A stretch of 64,000 nucleotides of DNA, taken from NCBI RefSeq assembly GCF_019426345.1, contig NZ_JAHLLW010000001.1, forward strand, positions 496,001-560,000. The letters are read 5' to 3'. Shown piece after piece: positions 52,718 through 60,916 of the stretch (positions are counted from its first letter, which is position 1; the number at the start of each line of letters is the position of its first letter). Origin of the DNA: Marinomonas lutimaris (GTDB lineage Bacteria; Pseudomonadota; Gammaproteobacteria; Pseudomonadales; Marinomonadaceae). A program made the translations under genes and the position numbers. Under the pieces are notes generated by a model. That model searched no databases. It was not told where the DNA came from and saw only the letters and a list, made by a program, of their open reading frames with translations.

Positions 52718-53836
52718 CTAAAACAACGCCATCTGATCACCTTCTTTTGGTGGAACAGCAAAATGACGACAATCGAGATAGCTTAATCGGTTGTCATCCA
52801 ATCCATATTTGCGTCGCGCTACGTGAAATCGTTGATTGATTAAATCCGCGAAGATGCCTTCGCCAGTCATGCGTTTGCCAAATTGGCTGTTGTAGAGCTT
52901 ACCACCGCGCATATCCATAATACGCTGCAAAACATGCTCAGCACGTTCTGGGTAATGCTGGTGAAGCCAATCCGAAAACAAAGGCGCAACCTCGTGAGGC
53001 AAACGCAACATGATGTAATTAATGGACTGCGCGCCAACTTCCGCGCAAGCAGCGACGATTTCTTCTAGCTCGTTATCGTTGATAAAAGGAATCACCGGCG
53101 CGACAAGAACCGAAACCGGAATCCCAGCTTCGCGTAAGGTTTTAATCACTTGTAAACGCGTCTTCCCTGATGCCGTTCTGGGTTCCAAAATACGCTTTAA
53201 ATCGTTATTGAGTGTTGTCACACTGATCGCCACATGAATGAGCTTTTTCTCTGCCATTTGTGTGAGCAAATCTAGGTCTCTAAGAATTAGAGTGCTTTTG
53301 GTTATCAGCGAGATTGGCTGATGATGCGCCAAGGCAATTGCCAATAATTGCCGAGTGATCTTCAGCTGTTTCTCAATCGGCTGATAAGCGTCGGTATTGA
53401 TCCCTAATGCAATGGGTTCACAGCGGTAATTAGGATGCGCCAGTTCTTCTTCAAATAAAAACGGCGCATTGGTTTTAGCAACTAGCTTGGTTTCAAAATC
53501 CAACCCTGGTGATAAATCCAAATAGGCATGAGTGGGTCGAGCAAAACAATATACACAGCCATGTTCACAGCCTTTATAAGGGTTCACCGACATACGAAAA
53601 GGTATGTCAGGGGAGGAATTACGACTGATGATGCTTTTGGCACGTTCATGACGAACTTCCGTCTTGGGGGACGAAGTTTCCAGCAAAGCAATAGCTTCGT
53701 CGTTTTCATCTACTTCAACCAGCGTAATAGCAAAGCGCCCCGCCATATTATTGGCCGTGCCGCGCCCCTTTATAGGATGATTGAAAGGAGATTTTTCGCC
53801 TTTTTGATCGCTGTTATTGATAAAAGAAGTAGACAT
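52718..53836 (-). CDS. PA0069-family radical SAM protein (SPL-like), LexA-preceded
   Basis: Radical SAM protein of the SPL (spore photoproduct lyase) like family. The cluster motif is CEHGCVYCFARPTH (CxxxCxxC), preceded by MSVNPYKG and followed by the family blocks YRCEPIALGINTDAYQPIEKQL and VSVLVAPVIPFINDNELEEI. I set the start at the ATG 53836, since the upstream open frame to 54022 would run through a LexA palindrome. GAGTG lies upstream. The LexA site suggests SOS induction, which would fit a DNA-damage role; function is otherwise unknown. Confidence 0.88.
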   Translation of the reverse strand: MSTSFINNSDQKGEKSPFNHPIKGRGTANNMAGRFAITLVEVDENDEAIALLETSSPKTEVRHERAKSIISRNSSPDIPFRMSVNPYKGCEHGCVYCFARPTHAYLDLSPGLDFETKLVAKTNAPFLFEEELAHPNYRCEPIALGINTDAYQPIEKQLKITRQLLAIALAHHQPISLITKSTLILRDLDLLTQMAEKKLIHVAISVTTLNNDLKRILEPRTASGKTRLQVIKTLREAGIPVSVLVAPVIPFINDNELEEIVAACAEVGAQSINYIMLRLPHEVAPLFSDWLHQHYPERAEHVLQRIMDMRGGKLYNSQFGKRMTGEGIFADLINQRFHVARRKYGLDDNRLSYLDCRHFAVPPKEGDQMALF

Positions 53837-53850
53837 AAAAACACTCAAAA

Positions 53851-53870
53851 TACTGTATGGATATACAGTA
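53851..53870 (-). promoter_or_regulatory. LexA (SOS) box
   Basis: TACTGTATGGATATACAGTA, which keeps CTGT-N8-ACAG and differs from the symmetric SOS consensus only in its central bases. It lies 15 bases upstream of the start codon of the radical SAM gene and about 130 bases from the divergent AraC gene. Confidence 0.85.
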
Positions 53871-54001
53871 TTTTGGTCGTTAGATTTAAATAAAGCAAGC
53901 TTGTTATTGTGGAGTTTTAAGTTTGCTCGCGTAGTGTGTTGAGATCTGCTTATTGATAGGTACACTCGATTGAATGATCGATGGATTTCTAGGAGAGCTG
54001 C

Positions 54002-54763
54002 GTGTTGTTTCAAAACAATCATTTACCAAATAGTGTTGTGGCTTACGCACAAGATTATGAACACGGTAAATTTGAGCCTTACCATGCTCATAACTGCGCA
54101 CAGCTGATTCACACGTTAAGCGGTGTGATACGTGTGGAGACTCGTTTTGGTAGTTGGGTGATTCCTCCAAATCGGGGAATGTGGATTCCTGCAGGAATTG
54201 AACACAGCCTCCATATGACAGGATTGGTAAAAGTTAGAACGCTGTTTATTGATCCTCTTGCTCGGGCCGATTTGCCCCATGATTGCTCTGTCATTGACGT
54301 ATCCATGTTGTTAAAGGCACTTATTATTGAAGCGTTAGAGCTTCCTAACGAAATTGTTTCAGGAGGTCGTGATGAGCGAATTATTGAATTGATTTTGGAC
54401 GAATTACGTCGTTTATCGAGCGTGTCTTTCTATGTGCCATTGCCAACCTCCGACTCTTTGGTTTCTTTGTGTGAGCATGTCAGTCAGCGTATTGCTCATG
54501 ATTGGACAAATGCCGATGGTGCTCATATTTTGGGCATAAGCGAGCGCTCTGTTACTCGAAAGTTCCAGCAAGAAATGTCGCTAACATTTGCAGAATGGCT
54601 GCGGCGGAAGCGTTTACTTTTGGCTCTGGAGTATCTTGCCAGCGGAAAAAGCGTCCTAGATACCGCGATTCTGATTGGTTACGATAGTCCTAGTGCTTTT
54701 AGTGCAATGTTTAAAAGTCGAGTCGGTGTATCACCGACTGACTATTTACTGCAATCTCAATAG
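54002..54763 (+). CDS. AraC-family transcriptional regulator (cupin/AraC type)
   Basis: A 253-residue regulator. An N-terminal cupin-like sensor (YEHGKFEPYHAHNCAQLIHTLSG, then PPNRGMWIPAGIEHSLHM) carries metal-type histidines. The C-terminal double HTH has AHILGISERSVTRKFQQEMS and the second helix ILIGYDSPSAFSAMFKSRVGVSPTDY. The start is GTG at 54002 with AGGAG just upstream. It is divergent from the LexA-preceded gene and convergent with leuA. Target unknown. Confidence 0.9.
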   Translation: MLFQNNHLPNSVVAYAQDYEHGKFEPYHAHNCAQLIHTLSGVIRVETRFGSWVIPPNRGMWIPAGIEHSLHMTGLVKVRTLFIDPLARADLPHDCSVIDVSMLLKALIIEALELPNEIVSGGRDERIIELILDELRRLSSVSFYVPLPTSDSLVSLCEHVSQRIAHDWTNADGAHILGISERSVTRKFQQEMSLTFAEWLRRKRLLLALEYLASGKSVLDTAILIGYDSPSAFSAMFKSRVGVSPTDYLLQSQ

Positions 54764-54786
54764 ACGTAATGAAAGTTACCGTCTCG

Positions 54787-56463
54787 CTAAGCTTCTTTGT
54801 ATAAAGGATGGCAAGCGTTGATTAAGGCTTGTAGCGATGCCTTGGTCGAATCTTCATCAATGGCAACGCCAAAACTTGGTGTAACCTGATCGGACTCAAT
54901 TTGAACATAGCTCACCGCTTTGCTTTTCGTCTGTTGTCCTAAGGTGTGTTCATGAAAGTCACTGATGTTTATCTGCCAGTTAAAACGCTTTCTTAACGCA
55001 TCAAGCATGGCTGACAATAATCCTTTGCCTTCGCCAGTCAGTTGCCATGTTTTTTCCAGATAGCGTAATGTGGCGCGAATTTCCTGTAATCCGTTTGAGC
55101 TATGGCTGCGGTAATCTATTAATGTCATTTGGCCTTTGTCATCTGGGTTCAACCTGTAGGATTCTCGGAATAAACGCCAAACATCGGCTAGAGGCATCTC
55201 ATGTCCTGTTTTATCGGTGTGATTTTTGACTCTCTTGCTAAAGTCTATTTGTAATTTACGCGGTAAAAACAGTCCGTGATTTTCCTGTAACAACCAAGCG
55301 GCTCCACTTTTTCCTGACTGGCTATTTACTCGAATGACTTCTTCATAAGTGCAGCCAATATCTTTCGGGTCTAATGGTAAATAAGGGATTTGCCAAACAG
55401 TCGATGAGGTTAATTTTTGTGCGGCAAAACCTTTTTTGATCGCATCTTGGTGTGAACCTGAAAACGCCGTAAAAGCCAATGAGCCAGCATAAGGATGCCG
55501 AGGATGAACGGGAAGTTCATTGCATTCTTCGACCAACTCTACCGTGCGGCGTATGTCTGAAAAATCCAAATTAGGATGAACGCCTTGGCTATAAAGATTC
55601 ATCGCCAAGGTGACGAGGTCGACATTTCCGGTTCGTTCTCCATTACCAAATAAACAGCCTTCGACTCTCTGCGCGCCAGCGAGTATCGCCATTTCTGCTG
55701 TGGCAACGCCTGTTCCTCTGTCGTTGTGAGGGTGCACGCTGATGGTTATGTTCTCTAAGGAAGAAAAAGACGTTATAAAATGCTCAATCTGATCGGCAAA
55801 TACATTGGGGGTGTTTACTTCCACTGTCGTTGGTAAATTTAAAATCATCGGGCGTTCTTGGTTTGGCTGCCATGTTTGTGCTGCTGCTTCACATACTTCT
55901 AAGGCAAAGTCTGCTTCGGTAAAACAAAAGGTTTCTGGCGAATATTGAAGCGTCCACTGAGTATCTGGATTTTGCTCGCACAATTGGCGAATGTGTTTAA
56001 CGCCTTGCACGGCTAATTCAAGGGTTGCTGTTTTGTCTTGGCAAAAAACAATTTCGCGAAATTCCGGCGCTGTGGCGTTGTAAATATGCACTATGGCTTT
56101 TTTTGCACCAACGAGAGACTGTATTGTACGTTCAATTAAATCCACACGAGATTGCGTCATCACTTGAATCGTCACATCATCAGGGATGTAGTCGTCTTCG
56201 ATAAGCAAGCGAACAAAATCAAAATCTGTTTGTGACGCAGCAGGAAAGGCAACTTCAATTTCTTTAAAGCCACACTCAATTAAATGCTTAAAGAAAGCCA
56301 TTTTCTTCGTATGATCCATCGGATTAGCAAGCGCTTGATTGCCGTCGCGTAAGTCTGTTGAGCACCAACGAGGGGGAGTCTTCAACTGCTTTGAAGGCCA
56401 AGTGCGGGCAGGAAAATCGATAATTTGAGCAGGGTGATATTTTATAGAAGGCTGGGTTAGCAT
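54787..56463 (-). CDS. leuA: 2-isopropylmalate synthase (long type)
   Basis: First committed enzyme of leucine synthesis: acetyl-CoA plus 2-oxoisovalerate gives 2-isopropylmalate. It is the long form of 558 residues. The catalytic TIM barrel starts CSTDLRDGNQALANPMDHTKK, with the metal/active region VHPHNDRGTGVATAEMAILAGAQRVEGCLFGNGERTGNVD. The C-terminal allosteric LeuA domain contains ATLRYLEKTWQLTGEGKG. No leuB, leuC or leuD is nearby, so leuA is isolated here. A perfect hairpin covers the region just before the start codon (see that entry). Confidence 0.96.
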   Translation of the reverse strand: MLTQPSIKYHPAQIIDFPARTWPSKQLKTPPRWCSTDLRDGNQALANPMDHTKKMAFFKHLIECGFKEIEVAFPAASQTDFDFVRLLIEDDYIPDDVTIQVMTQSRVDLIERTIQSLVGAKKAIVHIYNATAPEFREIVFCQDKTATLELAVQGVKHIRQLCEQNPDTQWTLQYSPETFCFTEADFALEVCEAAAQTWQPNQERPMILNLPTTVEVNTPNVFADQIEHFITSFSSLENITISVHPHNDRGTGVATAEMAILAGAQRVEGCLFGNGERTGNVDLVTLAMNLYSQGVHPNLDFSDIRRTVELVEECNELPVHPRHPYAGSLAFTAFSGSHQDAIKKGFAAQKLTSSTVWQIPYLPLDPKDIGCTYEEVIRVNSQSGKSGAAWLLQENHGLFLPRKLQIDFSKRVKNHTDKTGHEMPLADVWRLFRESYRLNPDDKGQMTLIDYRSHSSNGLQEIRATLRYLEKTWQLTGEGKGLLSAMLDALRKRFNWQINISDFHEHTLGQQTKSKAVSYVQIESDQVTPSFGVAIDEDSTKASLQALINACHPLYKEA

Positions 56464-56470
56464 GATGTTC

Positions 56471-56510
56471 TCTCTTTAGCATAAGAAGTTGAATCCTTAT
56501 GCTAAAGAGA
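56471..56510. promoter_or_regulatory. 15-bp perfect hairpin over the leuA ribosome binding site
   Basis: TCTCTTTAGCATAAG (56471-56485) is the exact inverse of CTTATGCTAAAGAGA (56496-56510), with a 10-nt loop. In the leuA mRNA the second arm, containing the AAGAGAG ribosome site, lies 7 bases before the ATG, so the fold should hide it. In the plus direction the hairpin is followed by six T and could also terminate antisense transcripts. Confidence 0.65.
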
Positions 56511-56583
56511 AGTTTTTTGTCTGTCTGAGCTGTAATTGACAACTATCGTCGCTAAATGGACATCGCCATCTACAAAAAGCAGC

Positions 56584-57642
56584 TTACAACGAGACGTTAC
56601 GTTTTTGGCGCATCAGGAAGACAAAGGCGATGCCGCCGACTAGGCCTGTAAGAATACCGATTGGCATGTCTTCCGGTGGCATGATGATTCTGGAAGCTAT
56701 GTCTGCTGCTACTAGAAATAGGGCGCCGAACAGCGCCGATAAAGGCAAGACTTTGCGGTAATCGCCACCCACTAACAAACGCACAATATGTGGCACCATA
56801 AGTCCGACAAAGCCGATCACACCAGAAAAGGCGACGGCAGCGCCAGTCAGTAGCGCACAGACAACAATCACAATCAGGCGGAACCGTTCTACAGGAACGC
56901 CCAAGGTACTGGCGCTTTCATCACCAAGAGTCATGGCATTAAGATAACGGGCGTTGTAAATCAGATAGCTGGAACCTAGTAATAGTGTCACTAGTGGGAA
57001 CCAAAGTTGTCCCCACTGAGCAAGCCCCAAGCCGCCGAGCATCCAGAATATCACCGTATGAGATGAGCGATGATCGCCCATAAATATGAATAGATTCCCT
57101 AAGGCTGTCAGCACAAACGCCACTGCCACGCCTGCGAGAATTAATCGTCCTGCACTGTGCGCTGAGGAAAAGTTCGCTACCGCCAAGACTAGAAACATGG
57201 CTAACAAAGCGCCAACAAAGGCAAACACGGGCACAGTCACCACACCTAGAATCATGCCAGTGTGGAGCAAGGCGATAATCGCCCCTAATGCCGCACCAGA
57301 GGACACACCGAGTAAATGTGGATCAGCCAAAGGGTTACGAGTCACGGATTGCAACGCCGCGCCCACAATTGCCAAGGCTGCCCCGACCATGGCAGCGAGC
57401 AACGTTCTTGGTAAACGCACCGCCCAGATAATGTTTTCGCGTCCCATCGACCAGTTAGGCAGGGTGTTGGTGATCGACAGTTTATGACCGATCACGCTCC
57501 ACACGGTGGACTGGCTAATGGATACGGAACCCACGCCAATTGCCACGCCCATTAATAACAGCAGTAAGATGCTTAGCATGATTAACAAAGCAGGCAAGGG
57601 AACGCGTCCCATAATGGTGAGCTTTTTGTTGGCAGGCTTCAT
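56584..57642 (-). CDS. FecCD/BtuC-family ABC permease
   Basis: A 352-residue permease with about ten helices. FecCD family blocks are VRLPRTLLAAMVGAALAIVGAALQ, then NPLADPHLLGVSSGAALGAI and GFVGLMVPHIVRLLVGGDYR, with the C-terminal ADIASRIIMPPEDMPIGILTGLVG. The start overlaps the binding-protein stop in an ATGA arrangement. It is the last gene of an ATPase-binding protein-permease operon. Only one permease gene, so it is a homodimer. Substrate: siderophore-, cobalamin- or, given the Zur-like box, zinc-related. Confidence 0.92.
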   Translation of the reverse strand: MKPANKKLTIMGRVPLPALLIMLSILLLLLMGVAIGVGSVSISQSTVWSVIGHKLSITNTLPNWSMGRENIIWAVRLPRTLLAAMVGAALAIVGAALQSVTRNPLADPHLLGVSSGAALGAIIALLHTGMILGVVTVPVFAFVGALLAMFLVLAVANFSSAHSAGRLILAGVAVAFVLTALGNLFIFMGDHRSSHTVIFWMLGGLGLAQWGQLWFPLVTLLLGSSYLIYNARYLNAMTLGDESASTLGVPVERFRLIVIVVCALLTGAAVAFSGVIGFVGLMVPHIVRLLVGGDYRKVLPLSALFGALFLVAADIASRIIMPPEDMPIGILTGLVGGIAFVFLMRQKRNVSL

Positions 57643-58622
57643 AACGCGGTTCTAAAAGCCTCGGCTAAGCGTTTGATCGCATTAATATTACGCGGGCCTG
57701 GTGTGGCTTCCACGTATTCTAAAACGACAAAATGGTTGTTTTTCACCGCTGGAATATTTTCGAAAGCGGGATTACTGCGTAAAAAATTAATCTTTTGCTC
57801 TGCGGTAACGTCGCCATAGTTAACGATGACAATTAGCTCTGGCGCTCGATCAATAACAGCTTCCCAGCCAATTTGAGTCCAGCTTTTTTGCACGTCATCG
57901 ACGATGTTTTTGCCGCCAGCAGCTTCAATCAACGCTGTTGGCATGCCGAAGCGTCCAGAAGTGAAGGGTTGCTCTTCACCTGAATCGTAAACGAAGACTT
58001 TCGGTGCTGTTTTTAGAGGAGTGAGATTAGCTTGGAAATTAGCGAGATCTTCTTGATAGCCTTTTACCAAGCGTTGGGCTTGCTCTTCTTTGCCAAAAAT
58101 ACGGCCTAGGTTCAGTAAATCCACATAAAGGTCATCCATGGAGACTTTCGGTTTGTCCATGATGTGAATACAGCTTTCGGTTAGTTCGTAAACCTTGATG
58201 CCAAGCGGTGCCAAGGTGTCTGGCGTAACGCCACCACCAACGCGCATGCCGTAGTTCCAGCCAGCAAAATAAAAGTCCGCATCGGCACCTAAAAGCACTT
58301 CTTTGCTCGGATACTTTGGTGATAGTTCTTTTAACTCGCCGATACCATTGCGCAGCGTTGGATCAAGGGTTTTCCAGCCTGAAACACCAGTAAATCCCAC
58401 CATGTGATCTTGAAGGCCAAGGGCCAACATCATCTCGGTTAAGTTCACATCGTTTGATACTGCGGCTCTGGGAGCTTTTTCAAAAGTAACCTGACGGTCG
58501 CAGCTTTGTACCGTCACAGGATAGCCAGAAGCGTTGGCTAAACCTGTGTGTAAAATGCCAAATAATGCGCCGCTGATAAGTAATGAAGTACGCTTGATCA
58601 TTGTCTTGCTGTTCGCTGTCAT
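57639..58622 (-). CDS. Periplasmic metal-chelate binding protein (FecB/FepB type)
   Basis: Class III binding protein of 327 residues. The signal peptide (KRTSLLISGALFGILHTGLANA-S) is evident. The mature part starts YPVTVQSCDRQVTFEKAPRAAV, as in FecB-type proteins. A later block is ALIEAAGGKNIVDDVQKSWTQIGWEAVIDRAPELIVIVNYGD. Cysteines C and C (QSCDRQ, ELTESC) may form a disulfide. The ATG at 58622 has AGGA eight bases upstream; a second ATG lies at 58601. Middle gene of the operon. Confidence 0.9.
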   Translation of the reverse strand: MTANSKTMIKRTSLLISGALFGILHTGLANASGYPVTVQSCDRQVTFEKAPRAAVSNDVNLTEMMLALGLQDHMVGFTGVSGWKTLDPTLRNGIGELKELSPKYPSKEVLLGADADFYFAGWNYGMRVGGGVTPDTLAPLGIKVYELTESCIHIMDKPKVSMDDLYVDLLNLGRIFGKEEQAQRLVKGYQEDLANFQANLTPLKTAPKVFVYDSGEEQPFTSGRFGMPTALIEAAGGKNIVDDVQKSWTQIGWEAVIDRAPELIVIVNYGDVTAEQKINFLRSNPAFENIPAVKNNHFVVLEYVEATPGPRNINAIKRLAEAFRTAL

Positions 58623-58646
58623 GAGGCTGTCCTGTTAATCATTCCG

Positions 58647-59498
58647 TTAATCATTAATAAAAAAAGAAAATCTGGGTCTTTGTGTGATTGGATGCTCATC
58701 AATGATGGTGTCCACATCGAATACTTGTTTTATGCGCTGTTTGGTAAACACATGACTAGGTGGTGCACAGGCCTGCATTTCGCCTTCCTGCATGACTAAC
58801 ACTCGGTCGGCATACGCTGAAGCAAGCGCCAAGTCGTGCAAAGACACGATTAGCGTACAAGGCAATTTTGACAATAAAGCCAAAACATCGAGCTGGTGGC
58901 GAATGTCGAGGTGATTGGTTGGCTCATCGAGAATAAGTACATCAGGGCGCTGCGCCAACGCTCTGGCTATCATCACCCGTTGGCGTTCGCCGCCGGACAA
59001 AGAATCAAAAGATCGCTCGGCCAAATGCGCCACATCAAGTAATGCCAATGTGCTTTCAATAATGTGCGTGTCTTCTTCGGAGCGACCCCAAACAAGAGAT
59101 TTTGGCGTCAGGCCGATTTCTACCATTTCAAAAACGCTCAGGCCAAATTCACCGCCGGTGTCTTGTAATACTGTCGCGATGCGTTGGGCGCATTGGCGTG
59201 GAGACAACGACCATAGATCTTTGCCATCGAGCAAGACAGTGCCGTTGGTTGGTTTATTAGTGCGATAAAGACAGCGTAATAGACTGGTTTTTCCTGAACC
59301 GTTTGGTCCGACAATCGCAAGAAACTCACCAGGATGAATGGTGACAGATATCGGCTTAAGCAGAGCCTGATCTCGATAGGGCGACCAAGCTACGTCCTTC
59401 AGCTGCATGCCCGCAGGCTGACAATCGGCAAAAAACGAGTAGGAAGCATCGTCTTGTTGGCTGTTATTGATTGGAGTATTAATGATTTGGTTGATCAA
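58647..59498 (-). CDS. ABC ATPase (FecE/BtuD type)
   Basis: ABC ATPase of up to 283 residues. Walker A is GPNGSGKTSLL, the signature LSGGERQRVMIARAL, Walker B VLILDEPTNHLD, and the switch His is in IVSLHDLALAS. The frame begins at a TTG at 59498 without a clear ribosome site; an in-frame ATG at 59408 (MQLKDVAW) matches the usual N-terminus of the family and is a good alternative. First gene of the operon, about 27 bases (or 117) after the Zur-like palindrome. Confidence 0.9.
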   Translation of the reverse strand: MINQIINTPINNSQQDDASYSFFADCQPAGMQLKDVAWSPYRDQALLKPISVTIHPGEFLAIVGPNGSGKTSLLRCLYRTNKPTNGTVLLDGKDLWSLSPRQCAQRIATVLQDTGGEFGLSVFEMVEIGLTPKSLVWGRSEEDTHIIESTLALLDVAHLAERSFDSLSGGERQRVMIARALAQRPDVLILDEPTNHLDIRHQLDVLALLSKLPCTLIVSLHDLALASAYADRVLVMQEGEMQACAPPSHVFTKQRIKQVFDVDTIIDEHPITQRPRFSFFIND

Positions 59499-59524
59499 GG
59501 CGAATAGAGGTCCGTAATATTTAA

Positions 59525-59541
59525 TTGTTATAATATAACAA
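59525..59541. promoter_or_regulatory. Zur-like operator
   Basis: TTGTTATAATATAACAA, a perfect 8+1+8 palindrome. Its core TGTTATAATATAACA is what I recall of the gammaproteobacterial Zur consensus. It lies immediately upstream of the FecBCD-type operon. Confidence 0.65.
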
Positions 59542-59768
59542 AATAAGACATGGACACAATCTGCCCTTTAAAAAACCTGACTATACGGAAGGACGATTGG
59601 CTCAACAAGACCTGTTGGCTGGTGAATTTTCATCTTCACATGTGGGAATTGAATATTGTCTAGATTTTTATTAAAGGCTTGGCTCTTAAGTGTTTCATGG
59701 CTAAACTTTTTAATTACTTATAGGAAGGCGTTTTATTTATTAAGAGGTTAAATAAGGAGACGATAAAG

Positions 59769-60845
59769 ATGACATATCGTGTTTATCTATTGTGCTTTTT
59801 ATTGTATCCCTGTTTTGTACTCGCGGAAAATTACCAATGGGATTTACCTAGTTGGATGACGCCTCCACCGGTTCCTGCGGATAATCCAATGAATAGGGAG
59901 AAAGTCGAGTTAGGCCAACGCCTTTTTTATGACGCTAATTTGTCTGGTCCAGGCTACATGTCTTGTTCTACTTGTCACATGCCAGAGCACTCATTTTCAG
60001 AGCAGCGGCCCCTTTCAGTTGGTGTGACAGGGCAGTTCCATAGCCGTAATGCTATGGCGATTGTGAATGTGGCTTATATGAAAACACTGACTTGGGCGAA
60101 TCCTAACGAGGTGCGTTTAGAAGACCAAGCAAAGGTGCCTATTTTTGGGGTTCATCCCATTGAAATGGATACCAAAGGGCAAGAAGACAAGGTGATTTTG
60201 TTTCTACAGCGAGACCCTATTTATCCAGACTTATTTCATAAAGCCTTTCCTGACCAAGACTATCCCGTTAGCTTTGACTCGATTACCAAAGCACTGGCTT
60301 CTTTTGAGCGTACTTTAATCAGTTATCAGTCTCCCTATGACGATTACAAATACAATCATAGTGACAGTGCCATCAGTGAGGATGCTAAGTTGGGTGAGGC
60401 GTTATTTTTTAGCGCGAAACTGGGTTGTTCTAGCTGTCATGCTGGTGTGCATTTTTCCGATGCGACGCAAGCGCCAGCTTTCCATAACACAGGGCTTTAT
60501 AACTTGGATGGTAAAGGTGCTTATCCAGAAGGCAACCAAGGATTGTATGAACATACAGGGAAAAAGGCAGACAAAGGACGATTTAGAACACCAACTCTGC
60601 GCAATATCGCTCAAACTGCGCCTTATATGCATGATGGTTCTATCGCGACACTTGAAGCGGTGATAGAGCATTATGCGGCTGGTGGACGCGCTGCACAGCA
60701 GGGTAAAGTATCTCCTTTGCTTGATGATAAAGTGCGTCCTTTTGCGTTAACAATCGATGAAAAGCGTCAGCTCATTGCTTTTTTAAATAGCTTAACGGAC
60801 ACCAATTTTATTGAAAATTTGCACTTCACGACTCCTTTTAGATAG
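59769..60845 (+). CDS. Di-haem cytochrome c peroxidase (MauG/CCP family)
   Basis: A 358-residue periplasmic protein. A signal peptide covers YRVYLLCFLLYPCFVLA-E. Two c-type haem motifs are CSTCH in MSCSTCHMPEHSF (about residue 76) and CSSCH in LGCSSCHAGVHF (about 220). A later segment, RTPTLRNIAQTAPYMHDGSIATLEAVIEHY, is typical of this family, with the Met ligand in PYMHDG. It probably reduces H2O2 with electrons from a small cytochrome. ATAAGGAGACGATAAAG precedes the ATG. It is divergent from the FecBCD operon, 228 bases from the palindrome. Confidence 0.9.
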   Translation: MTYRVYLLCFLLYPCFVLAENYQWDLPSWMTPPPVPADNPMNREKVELGQRLFYDANLSGPGYMSCSTCHMPEHSFSEQRPLSVGVTGQFHSRNAMAIVNVAYMKTLTWANPNEVRLEDQAKVPIFGVHPIEMDTKGQEDKVILFLQRDPIYPDLFHKAFPDQDYPVSFDSITKALASFERTLISYQSPYDDYKYNHSDSAISEDAKLGEALFFSAKLGCSSCHAGVHFSDATQAPAFHNTGLYNLDGKGAYPEGNQGLYEHTGKKADKGRFRTPTLRNIAQTAPYMHDGSIATLEAVIEHYAAGGRAAQQGKVSPLLDDKVRPFALTIDEKRQLIAFLNSLTDTNFIENLHFTTPFR

Positions 60846-60853
60846 TGTGAAAT

Positions 60854-60899
60854 AGCTAAACAACCGTCGAAAAGTGGTGGTTTCGAGGGTTGTTTAGCT
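60854..60899. terminator. Bidirectional terminator between peroxidase and chemoreceptor genes
   Basis: AGCTAAACAACC (60854-60865) pairs with GGTTGTTTAGCT (60888-60899), and inside TCGAAA (60867-60872) with TTTCGA (60881-60886). Confidence 0.8.
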
Positions 60900-60916
60900 T
60901 ATAAAGGCGAGTGTTA

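Noticed and set aside
53837..54022. N-terminal extension of the radical SAM gene
   Set aside because: It would place the LexA palindrome inside coding sequence and adds residues with no family match. The ATG at 53836 is preferred.
56324..56542. 72-codon frame with several leucine codons crossing the leuA start, tested as a leader peptide
   Set aside because: It has no stop before the hairpin and runs into leuA in another frame, so it lacks the layout of an attenuation leader.
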